Shown here in pieces: positions 13,455 to 22,589 of a stretch of 64,000 nucleotides of DNA; the first letter of the stretch is position 1; each line of letters starts with the position of its first letter. A program made the position numbers and the translations under genes. Source of the DNA: Akanthomyces muscarius. Its lineage: Eukaryota; Ascomycota; Sordariomycetes; Hypocreales; Cordycipitaceae. The notes below the pieces were generated by a model. The model was not told the origin of the DNA. It did not search any database and saw only the letters and a list, made by a program, of their open reading frames with translations. The stretch covers positions 1,674,001 through 1,738,000 of the forward strand of contig NC_079241.1 in the NCBI RefSeq assembly GCF_028009165.1, read 5' to 3'.

Positions 13455-13612
13455 TGCCCTCGGCGAGACTCGAACTCGCGATATTCGGATAGCCCAATGT
13501 TTAATTGGATCATATCTCTATGAGACCGACGCCATACTAGAATCGGAGTTAGGAATTGAACTCGAGGTTGTGGGGCTTGTGACTTGACTTACACCAACTA
13601 GACCACGAAGGC
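13455..13612 (-). tRNA. tRNA-Met(CAT) with two interruptions
   Basis: Read on the minus strand from 13612. The acceptor strand GCCTTCG pairs over seven positions with CGAGGGC (13456-13462, one G-U pair). The D-arm has A14, G18, G19 and A21. The anticodon stem TCGGT/TCCGA encloses CTCATAA with anticodon CAT. The T-arm GCGAG-TTCGAGT-CTCGC is perfect. A 28-nt intron (13518-13491) sits between positions 37 and 38, the standard place. A second interruption of 56 nt (13592-13537) lies in the D-loop; it begins GTAAGT, contains CTAAC and ends CTAG. Without both, the RNA is 74 nt and canonical, with the U31-U39 mismatch also found in vertebrate elongator tRNA-Met. Box A, box B and the terminator are intact. 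The D-loop insertion could instead mark a pseudogene. Confidence 0.65.
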
Positions 13613-13994
13613 TTTTTGTTGAAAAGGCCGTCATTTATTCTTTTACATAAAATGTTTCACATCAGAGTGCGGTGTACACCCGACTTGCCGTCTTCTACAG
13701 AGAGTATCCGGCCGAGTGCCAGTGCAAACTGTACAATGGTTGTGAAGCCCTTTGCCTATTGTCGCCACTGTGGAAAAGGGGTTTAGTTGTCGTACACAAG
13801 GGACTCGTACACAAGGGACTAACTAAAGAGACGTGCGGGCGCCGCTCGAATGCAAGCCACGGCCAGGCGACTGGTGTTACATCGATCGCGCCGAGCAAAA
13901 GCCTGGCGAGACTGCTGAGTACAGCCATGGAAAAGTTGTACTTGCATGACTAGAATTGGACGACGAATGACCTGCAACATTGAACAGACCAAAT

Positions 13995-14067
13995 TCCTCT
14001 TACCAAGAATTGAACTAGCACAACCCAGATTCAGAGTCCACAAGATTGGTCTTGGTATGTAGAGTCC
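13995..14067 (-). pseudogene. tRNA-Gln(CTG)-like relic
   Basis: On the minus strand an anticodon-loop match (GGACTCTGAATC, anticodon CTG) and a box-B-like GTTCAATTC lie at exactly the spacing expected in a 73-nt tRNA-Gln. The acceptor, D and T stems do not pair properly and G18-G19 are absent. I read it as a decayed tRNA or tRNA-derived repeat. Chance resemblance is possible. Confidence 0.3.
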
Positions 14068-14099
14068 GTCAACTTTTCGCATTCTATTGTCGGTGCAGA

Positions 14100-15442
14100 C
14101 ATGTGGCATGAGAAGGGCTGCCGTTGCAACGTGTTCAGTAACACAGGAGTGCCTTTTGATCTCAATGTTTACGCGACGCCTGTGCCCTGCGCACGTATCT
14201 GGCTAGGCGAATTACAAATGCTATGCCAAGAGCCTCGATCAGGCTGCTTGATTTCATGGTAAACCTTGCCTTTTTCTGCCATGAGCGGCTGACCGCGCCG
14301 CAGATCGTACTTGTATGGAGCCATCTGTCTTTGCCATGCTCGCCACCGTGTTCTGCGAGCCGCAAGTGCGAAATTGCAATCATTCATCTCTTTGCTCTCC
14401 ATCACCGTGACGTGCTCGCCAGGAAAAACGCCTTTTTTTTTCTTGCTCACGGTTGAATTGATCTACCAGTAGTGCTAGTTAGCCGCTAGGCACCTGAGGG
14501 CATGGCTGACTACCTACCTAAGTGGGGATGCTATTCACTCGCGTCCCGCCCTAATAATCCGTGGCCCACAGACCGTGCGTGCCTGGGTGAGCAAAGCCGC
14601 AAGGGTATCCGTACGGTGTTAGGTGATTGAACGATTTGGGCGCAATACGAAGAGCTCGTGTCTCAAAATAGATGGAATGTGGACCATAACCATGTGCATC
14701 TATCCACCGCTGCCGAAGTCTGGGGTAATTTGGCGTTGCGGCTGTCATGTCACCATTCGAATGCCGGCAACCGCTCGAAAACAACCACTCATGGCCGTGC
14801 GAAACATAGAAAAGGAAATAATTTTTCTTGGTGCGCCCCAAGTCCTCTTGTACCACCGACCAGAACCCTAGAGCCCACTCACACCACTGAGCTCTGGGCC
14901 CTAATTTGCTCTCTTAAGTGGGGCTTATCTGTCAGGCCAAAGGTAGTTCCCGGACAGAGAAACGGCACTCCTGTCCAACCTTCAACACTATGCTAACTTA
15001 CAAAGAGACTGGAAGCTGTGAGAGTGTTGCAAAGTAGTTGAAAAAAGCTGCGAAGCACATTTCTGTATGACCTTGGGATTTAACAATATTTTGTAAAAAA
15101 ATAAAACATGCATGGATTGGCAAACAACGGTGGCTGCTTGTCACGATCCTGACCTGCACTTCGACAGCTCCCGACGAAGACTGTCGACGCGAGGAACAAG
15201 TTTGGACCACTTTTCCACGCACAACCAAGCATGCCGGGGCTGGTGGACCAATCAGAGCCATGCATTGCATGCGAGTGTAAAGGACCCCGTTTTACGCACA
15301 CTTTACCGTCTTGGACTGTCTTGTAGCTGGCATTTTCTTCTTACCAGACACGATACATTCGTTGACAGGACACCTTACAATTCCACATTCAGAAACGCCT
15401 GAAATTTTCCAAGTTCAACAACATCACTACACACAAATCGCA
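14100..15442. other. Gene-poor stretch, upstream of 195-aa gene
   Basis: No supported gene. Frames of up to about 110 codons occur on both strands but show no domain, codon pattern or splice structure I can defend. The last few hundred bases presumably carry the promoter of the gene starting at 15443. Confidence 0.5.
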
Positions 15443-16081
15443 ATGTCGTCTTATAGTGATGCCAACGCCTCGTCTTCCGAGAAGACCCTTGAGGAGAACG
15501 CCTCTCCAGCCCCCAGCCGTAAGCAACGTTGTGCTACAAAGCATTAGGCATTAATAACTAATTCTGTAGGCCGCCCCTTGTCGGAAATCAGCGCCAACGC
15601 CCGCAAGCCCAATCGGGAAATTGGCCAGCTCAAGCGCCGCGCCGATAACACCGATGCAACGCCGCCGAAGCGTCGCAACGGAACCGCCGTGCCCGCCACC
15701 TCCGCCGAGTCTTCCAGTGCCGTTGCGGTCGCCGTTGAGGTTGCCCCTGATACTGGCGATGGGGTAGTCATTGAGACTGCCGTCGAGGAGGCCGTGGATG
15801 GCTCAGTCACCTTGGTCGTTGATAGCAACGAAGGCGACCGGACCATCGTCCAGAAGCCCTTTCAGGACAGTAACGGCCACTGGAGAGTCGGCCCGCAGCC
15901 ACGGGCTGCACATTCTGATCGTGTTACGTCTTGGCCGATGAAGTGGGCACTGCTTTTGGTCAAAGAAACTGTCCAGAGGAATTCCCGCAACGCCGACGCC
16001 AAGGTCCCTGGCGTCACCGAAGACGAGCTCGCAGAGAACAAGAAGATGCTGCAAGAGAGCTTGAAAGATCGGTTCGTATAG
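15443..16081 (+). CDS. Hypothetical protein, 195 aa, basic/disordered
   Basis: Two exons, 15443-15518 and 15570-16081, joined across a 51-nt intron (GTAAGC...TGTAG) that keeps the frame and gives 195 aa. The N-terminal half is Ser/Arg/Lys-rich with a basic cluster (QLKRRAD, PPKRRNG) that could be a nuclear localisation signal. The middle is Val/Glu-rich. The last 60 residues look folded and charged, ending in an Asp/Glu/Lys helix-like segment (TEDELAENKKMLQESL). I recognise no family. It lies 69 bp upstream of the C2H2 gene on the same strand, inside a repeat island, so the two may have travelled together. Function cannot be assigned. Confidence 0.55.
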
Positions 16082-16150
16082 TATACCAACGATCATATTC
16101 AATTATTCTGTGACTATATCGGCAAGCCGACATTATGCACCCCGGGCCCA

Positions 16151-18058
16151 ATGTCGCCATCTCTCGAAGCGGCGTACCATTTTTCAAGGCTAGGTGGTTT
16201 AATACGCTATCATACACCTACCAACGCCTACTTTGTCTCTACAGTCTTGAATTTGGTGAAGAAAAACCATCCGTTGATTGTCCTGCCCCTTATTGCCGTA
16301 ATCCTGAATGCCGCCAGGGTTCAGGATGCTAATAGACGCACAGGCATCAGACAATGGGCCTTCAATGCATTGTCGAACTCTGCCACTATGCACATTGTTT
16401 TTAGTGCCACACTGGAAAAGAAGGCAAGGTTCGAGACATGGCACAAGCTCGACAAGTCAGGTCAACGCGATCACTTGGAAGCTATGCGCACTGGCATTCT
16501 TGGTGACAGTATGTCGAAGAAGGTCGACTCGATAGCAACGACCAAGATCTTCCGGGCCCCGTCTCTTCATAACACCACGTCGCATGAGTATCAGCAAACG
16601 ATTGCGATGGATTGGGACAGGGAGTACAGCACTTACCTGCGTATCGCGCGCAAATTCGAGGTGACTAGAAGCGAATTTGAGTTTCTATTTACTATCTCAT
16701 CTAAGCGTCGGCCTGGCAAACGAATCTTCTACCCATTTTGGCACGCTTCTCGGCCACAGGCAGACGAAATAAAATGGGACTGGTGCGATATATATCACCT
16801 AGCGCAGCGAATGCTGCACCGCATGCGAAGCGACTGCAACAGGCATGGTGAAGACGCAGGGCTAGGCGAGAAGATTGTGGACGAAAAAGTACTCGTTTAC
16901 TGGATGGTGTCCCTATTCTGCAACCAGGTTCAAAAGCAAAAAAAGGACATGCCCTACACTTCTCTGGATGCGCTGCTGGAAGCGAATCTTGACCGATGGA
17001 ATTGCCCAATTGTCCCCTGGGTTGGACATGTTTTCTCAGCGTCTCTCTGCAAAGGGCCCGATCATGGTCTTGCTATGCGTTTTGGAATCAGGCAAGGGGC
17101 TATTCGTGCGACATTTGATCCGCTACTCGACATCGACATGGCGCAAAGTACTATCACGATCGACGCACATTCCACCAACATTGCAATGTGGAATTGGGAG
17201 AGCGAAGCTTGGCCTTCGGTCCGGGCTATACTCGCAGACGTGCCTCTGTCACATTCACTATGGAAGATTGATAAGGCCTTGGGCGATTGCATCTGGCGAA
17301 CGCACACGGGCGGTGATCAGTCGGCGGGATCAATTATGCCCACCCCTGCCTTTGACATCCCACTTTTGCCCATTGATCACTGGCTTTCTAGGTCAAGCAT
17401 TGCGCCCCAATGTCACCAAAAGCAATGCGAGGATAGTGAGTTTTCTAGCATTAGTGAGCTGGTATACCACTATCGACAAGTCCATGCTGCTGTGGGCAAT
17501 GAGCTATACAGTCCGCAGTGCGATGATGTCGCCACACTTGCAGATCAGGAAGTCATCAACATGGAATACTGGAAAAACAGGATCAACGGCAAGCTCATTT
17601 GCGACTGGCCGGACTGTGGCAAGAGTTTCCTCAGCAAGCAGGATCTCGGCGACCATCAAAACACACATTCCGGTGCGCGGCCATACGTATGCTCTACGTG
17701 TCAGCTCGCCCTGTTATCGGCCAAGAATTTGCGCAGTCATGAGAAGACCCATAATAAGCCTATTGCCTGCCCATGGCCAGGCTGCAAGATGACCTTCACT
17801 CACCCATCGGGGCTTGAGCCGCATCATAATAGACATACAGGCCAAAAAGACTTCCGCTGCGATGTGCCCGGTTGTGCCCAGGCATTTTACGGCAAAGGCG
17901 ATCTGGCCAGGCACAAGAGGAACGACCATGGAACGCGTGCTAAGCCGACTTGCGACTTTACAGGATGTGGCAAGACGTTCGCGCGATCCGATGGGCTGCT
18001 TAGACATCAAAGAAACGTCCACGCGGCGTGGTATGAGGAGAAGCGTGGGCAATCCTAG
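16151..18058 (+). CDS. C2H2 zinc-finger protein, 635 aa
   Basis: A single uninterrupted frame of 635 codons starting at ATG 16151. The C-terminal third (about residues 483-626) holds five C2H2 fingers in a row, for example C-x4-C...H-x3-H around CDWPDCGKSF and CDFTGCGKTFARSD. A looser finger lies near residues 420-446 (CHQKQC...H-x4-H). The first 400 residues have no motif I recognise; they contain Trp-rich helical segments. The fingers suggest sequence-specific nucleic-acid binding in the nucleus. The unknown N-terminal part could be a dimerisation or enzymatic domain, including one of mobile-element origin. A 24-27-bp minisatellite begins 110 bp after the stop codon. An intact 1.9-kb frame among decayed sequence argues for recent activity or selection. 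Confidence 0.75.
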   Translation: MSPSLEAAYHFSRLGGLIRYHTPTNAYFVSTVLNLVKKNHPLIVLPLIAVILNAARVQDANRRTGIRQWAFNALSNSATMHIVFSATLEKKARFETWHKLDKSGQRDHLEAMRTGILGDSMSKKVDSIATTKIFRAPSLHNTTSHEYQQTIAMDWDREYSTYLRIARKFEVTRSEFEFLFTISSKRRPGKRIFYPFWHASRPQADEIKWDWCDIYHLAQRMLHRMRSDCNRHGEDAGLGEKIVDEKVLVYWMVSLFCNQVQKQKKDMPYTSLDALLEANLDRWNCPIVPWVGHVFSASLCKGPDHGLAMRFGIRQGAIRATFDPLLDIDMAQSTITIDAHSTNIAMWNWESEAWPSVRAILADVPLSHSLWKIDKALGDCIWRTHTGGDQSAGSIMPTPAFDIPLLPIDHWLSRSSIAPQCHQKQCEDSEFSSISELVYHYRQVHAAVGNELYSPQCDDVATLADQEVINMEYWKNRINGKLICDWPDCGKSFLSKQDLGDHQNTHSGARPYVCSTCQLALLSAKNLRSHEKTHNKPIACPWPGCKMTFTHPSGLEPHHNRHTGQKDFRCDVPGCAQAFYGKGDLARHKRNDHGTRAKPTCDFTGCGKTFARSDGLLRHQRNVHAAWYEEKRGQS

Positions 18059-18167
18059 GTCACGGCTTGATCCCGAAGGGAATTCAACTCAACTCCGAGG
18101 GAAACCTCACATACCAACCATCAATCTACCATCTGTCTATATATAGAGGGAAACCTCGACTATATAC

Positions 18168-18345
18168 ACTTCTTTCTGGTTGGTTTCGGCCTTTACTCCC
18201 TGGTTGGTTTCGGCCTTTACTTCTTTCTGGTTGGCTTCGGCCTTTACTCCCTGGTTGGCTTCGGCCTTACTTCTTTCTGGTTGGTTTCGGCCTTTACTTC
18301 TTTCTGGTTGGCGTCGGCCTTTACTCCCTGGTTGGCTTCATGCCC
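18168..18345 (+). repeat. Minisatellite, 24/27-bp units
   Basis: About seven head-to-tail units of the form act(tct)ttctggttgg followed by yttcggccttt, alternating between a 27-base version and a 24-base version that lacks tct. The last unit runs straight into the dispersed repeat at 18346, whose own first bases (ggcttcggcc) match the unit's end. The array therefore looks grown from the edge of that repeat. Confidence 0.85.
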
Positions 18346-18432
18346 GGCTTCGGCCAAAAATCGCGGATGGCCTAGCCGAGCCAGCAGGCAACTTGTTGCC
18401 GGGGGTTAGAATCCCTCTCCGTTTAGGCTACT
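18346..18432 (+). repeat. tRNA-like dispersed repeat, copy 1
   Basis: An 87-bp segment that recurs at 20028-20114 with about six differences. It has a box-A-like tggcctagccga (18368-18379) and, 37 bases further on, a box-B-like gttagaatc (18405-18413) flanked by bases that can form a five-pair T-stem with a seven-base loop. This suggests a tRNA-derived short element (SINE-like), but a full cloverleaf does not fold. Confidence 0.5.
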
Positions 18433-19915
18433 TGTCCCGAGATTCTGTCTCACGGGTCTATACCTTCTCTTGCCAACGTGTTATTCTTCAGCTCGCCAGA
18501 GCTTGACCCGAGCATCTGCCAACTGCCACTTTGACTGGTCTACGCGAAACATTGACTTGAATTATCGAGCATAGAATACAGCTCAGGCCTCTCGGTCATC
18601 TATCTACGGTCATGTTCTCGTTGCGCTGCATTTCGCAACAAGAGATACGTCCACGCTGACTCTTCGACTAACATAGCCAAAGGTACAATGACCCGGCGCA
18701 CAAACACAGCACAGTTGCAGCAGTCTTACCGTTTCGAGTTTTCCTGTAATACGGCCAAGCTATTGGTATCAACATCCCCCCCCCACCTCGATATCTTCCG
18801 ACATGCCCGAGCAGGCCCGCCGATAGAGCTGCTGCATAGTAAAGTCCGCTAAGCTAGCAACATCTCTGGTCTTAAAGCAGAAAGTAAGTGGCCGTCGATA
18901 CGAAGTATGGACGTGAAAGAAAATGAGATTTCATGCTTACTGAAATGTTCTGTCACTATCGAGGGTAGAAGAACGTATTTAAACATCGGCTCCTTGTTTT
19001 CGGAAACAGGTGCGTGGTAGTAAACTCAATTGTGGCGACGCAGAGACGTCCCGTCATAACTCGTATTATATTACATGGTCTTTAATCCCCACATCAGAAT
19101 GGGTCCCATTGGCCCGTATTTGGCCGTTTGGCAGGCCATGTGGTCGCTATGTGACCCAAGTGGGCATGCGCTGCCCGACCTACTTCCAGGTCAGCGACCG
19201 GGAATTGGTCCCGGGTGAGATATCTGCACAATTGTGAGCACATTCATTAAACAGAAGACACAGAATAAATAGACAGTGGCTGATTCCTTTACTCCCGGCA
19301 TCTCGAGTGGCCGTTTCAGCAATATTTCATATCTACGGCGAGTCGGAACTTATCTATGGTTGTACTGAACATGCGAGATAGTAACGTGCTGCAACCGATA
19401 GGAAGTCTATGCAATGATCTATGAGTGAGGGCCATTTTTACTTCTAGCTGTTGCTTACTTCCAGGGAAGATGCTGCCTACAGGCGCACAATTCTTCAGCC
19501 CTATCGCATCAGTGGTTCCGAAGCACAAATACTCAAGGGCGGTTGAACATTGCAACGAAAGCTTGAGGCTAAAGCACATACAGTATACGAATTCACAACA
19601 AGGTTCAAGTCATTTCGAATGATTGTTATTACTGTTGCCGTCATGAAGGGGTGCTCGGTCCAGCCTTCGTCGGCAAACCGCCGTCTTGTTGCTGTAATTC
19701 TCATCAAGGCACTAGATAAGTCGAATTGTAACCTTCAAGCAAGTTTTGAGAAGCTTTGACACACGCCGAACCAAGCCCGCTGTGCGCCAGTTGCGAAGAC
19801 TGCGACTGAGTAATGATCAAAACCTGGTTCAAATACGCTGGGAAGCCTCTTGCCTAATAAAAACTCTTTGTTTGTTGGTACTGAGGAATCCTCCTGTAGA
19901 AGCATCGTTTTAATT

Positions 19916-20013
19916 GCAGGCTTTGTGCCTCGTTGATACCACAAGCCCGGCCTCGTTGATGCCGCGAGCTTCGTGCCTGGTTTATACCGCAGGCTCTATG
20001 CCTCATTCTACTG
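19916..20013 (+). repeat. Minisatellite, four ~25-bp units
   Basis: Four diverged units (25, 23, 25, 25 bp) beginning gcaggctttgtgcctcg..., acaagcccggcctcg..., gcgagcttcgtgcctgg..., gcaggctctatgcctc.... They end 14 bp before copy 2 of the tRNA-like repeat, mirroring the array in front of copy 1, although the unit sequence differs. Confidence 0.7.
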
Positions 20014-20027
20014 TTGGCATCCAGCCA

Positions 20028-20114
20028 GGCTTCGGCCAAAAACCGCGGATGGCCTAGCCGAGCCAGGGGGGAACTTGTTGCCGGGGGTAAGAATCCCTCT
20101 CCTTTTAGGCTACT
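20028..20114 (+). repeat. tRNA-like dispersed repeat, copy 2
   Basis: Second copy of the 87-bp repeat at 18346. It shares ggcttcggccaaaaa at its left edge, the box-A-like core and ccgggggt-agaatccctctcc at the box-B-like end, and homology ends near tttaggctact. As in copy 1, a minisatellite with a ~25-bp period precedes it. Confidence 0.6.
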
Positions 20115-20599
20115 CACAAATAGACTATACCTTGCTCTGTTTCTCGCCCCTTACTTTCCGTAGACTCACAAGTTTGCTACCAGCGATACTGACGCTTTTG
20201 GCATTCTCTCTAGTTTCGGTGGCCGCTTCAGTGTGACCTCTAACATAAAACAGACGGCTAGTAATTTCTATTCTAAAACCGCTAATAATGCCGCTAATAA
20301 TATCACAGGAAGCGTCTCATTTATTGCATCCAACAATAATACCAAGAACAACGAATCTTTCAGCTACAGAGGAACGCCTGTCCTGAAACATGACAATACT
20401 ACACGCACTGCCGTAGGCCCAAGCGCTTTTTTTGAGAGCGGCAAGAATAGGCTCATGTCTTGGAATGTTACATTGTTCTGGGTCTGGACCTCTGAAGATC
20501 CCACAAGAATGCTGTGCAGGGCAAGATGTGACAAGGGGAAAAAAAGATCACACATATTTCCTTTAAAGTATACTTGTCTTCCATGGAGCTGGCCTAGGC

Positions 20600-20853
20600 G
20601 CTAACCTCCTCGATATGCTATGGATTAGCGTCGAGGAGAACCTCTCTCTCCAAACATATCGATCGTCGTCTCTGTCTCGGAACCTGTGTCGTAGCCGGCA
20701 GAGTAGACCTCTCAGCCCTTGTCGTGGTGCTGATCTCTTCGATGTGCTCCGTGGCAGCGTTAAAGAGAAACTTTCCCTCAGCAGATCGATCGTCTCTTTC
20801 TCGGAAGCTGTCTCGAACCCCACAGAGTAAGCTGTCAGCCCTGGGTAGATTTC
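20600..20853. repeat. Diverged tandem duplication, ~127-bp unit
   Basis: Two adjacent units of about 127 bp share blocks such as atcgatcgtc (20658 and 20785), tctcggaa-ctgtgtc/tctcggaagctgtctc, and cagagta followed by ctcagccct or tcagccct. In the minus-strand frame 20868-20563 the duplication shows as two ~42-residue Arg-rich repeats, but there is no evidence that the frame is a gene. Confidence 0.7.
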
Positions 20854-21284
20854 GTGAGCGCGATGCATAATTTGCTGGGAGCTTTAGAGTGATGCATCCC
20901 GTCTTGCAATTCTCCAAATTGTCCCTCCAGTGGTTCTGTTCGCAGGAGCCAACGAACAGCGGTTCCATTCGTGTTATCTTTTTACACGCGTCACTCCGCC
21001 TAACAAATGCCCATATTGTGCTGATTCTTCTCTTCCCTGCCTGCACTGACGCCACCCACAGGCCTGCTAGGGTGGCACCCGCCAGCAACTGGCACCAGCG
21101 AACCAGAATCCTTTTCTTCGCCTTCTCTTACATAAAAGCTGTCATTGGCTGCACATCCGTATTCATGATTCAGGAGCACTTTCTTTGCAGGCACCACATG
21201 GTTTTGAATATTCCCCATCAGATCCACTACCATTGCTGTCTTTTAATACTCTGGAACAATTATTATTGTTAATAATATTAAATC

Positions 21285-21309
21285 GGGAGTTCGATCCTCC
21301 CTGAGGGCA
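21285..21309 (+). pseudogene. tRNA 3' half (T-arm and acceptor) with Pol III stop
   Basis: The perfect T-arm GGGAG-TTCGATC-CTCCC is followed by TGAGGGC and A, then directly by six T. No matching 5' acceptor (GCCCTCA), D-arm or anticodon arm is found upstream. Instead there is AT-rich sequence containing a tattatt/aataata hairpin. This is the intact 3' half of a tRNA gene whose 5' half has been lost or replaced. Confidence 0.55.
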
Positions 21310-22589
21310 TTTTTTCTTTTTTTGTGCTTTTTATAAGTCTTTTTATCGCGTTTTGCTGTTTTGCTGTTTGCTTCATTTTCCTTTGTAAAATGCTGTGTGC
21401 AATTGAAATTGCAGGCAGTGGTGGAATTTTGCCCAATATGTGGATCCCAGTGGAATAAGTGGGGTCCTCTCTTTCTGCTATTTCTGCACTTTCGCGACTT
21501 ATAGCGCTGAAGCGCGCGCTGTAAAAGCCTTTGGCACTGCCCACCGAATGTCAGGCATCAATTATTCAATCTTTAATGGCTGTGCATCGGTAGGCATGCC
21601 GACGGGCTTGCTTCTGCCTAAGATCCTGCCAGTCGCCTCACTCGTAGGCCTCCAAATGCCGTGAACAAGAAGCCAGCTAAGGTGGCCCGCGAGCACCGCT
21701 GGGGTGCATGTCTACAGCCAGGCCTCGGAGCGGGTGCTGGATCGACCACGCAGAGCAAAGCACAGGTGCAGCCGTGCAGCGCTGCATGGTCGTAGCTGGA
21801 CGGCAAATCGTGCGAACGTGCAAGCATAAGCCCGAATGCGAGCAGCCTGACCAAGATTGCATGCCCTCTTCATGTCCATTTTTCACCGGGCAGAAATGTA
21901 GGCAGAGGCAGCGCGAGGGCGCCGATATCAAGGGGGCTAGACGCCACCTAGACCATGGGGGCTGTTATTGTTGAAGTGTATCATTTATTTGATAGTATAT
22001 TGCCTCAACACAAGAATGTGGTTGTGCGCCTGCCGCACCCCCCGCGCAACCGATGTGCATTACGGCTGCGAAGCAGCCGACGACGCAACCAATTAGGAAG
22101 ATTTATGTAGTTCGGTATCTGGCGCCGCGAGCCGGCATAGAACTAGCCATGTCCTTGAACCGTGTCGACAGCCGGCACAGAAACGCAAATTTCTGGAAAA
22201 TCCAAGAGTCAACATTGCTGCCCAGGATATTGTCTAATATGGTTCTGAATCATCACAGCGCGTTTCGCATTCCATGTCTCTTCCAAATTGTATAAATAAT
22301 CAACGGCCCGGCCCCGCCACCGACACGGACTCCACTCCTTTGTGCTCCCCAACGTCTGGGTCCTTTATTTTTTTCGGTGGGACCAGGCGGTTTCCATTAT
22401 CTCATCTGTCAAACAGCTTTCAAATTCAACATTAGCAACTTCCACCGACCATCTACGCCCAAGTTTGCACATCTCATCCCCTTGCGTACACCAGACCCGA
22501 ATCGGCAAGGAAGGAAGACGCGGACCAAACCAGTGCATACATCTCCCGCCTCCGCCGCAGCCCTCTAGGGCCGCCGCGATTCTACATTG

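Larger units (their letters stand above)
18059..22589. other. Repeat-rich region without supported protein gene
   Basis: This 4.5-kb stretch contains two minisatellites, two copies of a tRNA-like repeat, a diverged tandem duplication and a tRNA 3' half, each listed separately. Between them I see only short frames without domains. The last few hundred bases act as the upstream region of the carrier gene at 22590. Confidence 0.6.

Noticed and set aside
22110..22160. Possible reverse-strand tRNA T-arm (gccgcgagccggcatagaac)
   Set aside because: The box-B core has two mismatches, the T-stem does not pair and no acceptor or anticodon arm was found.
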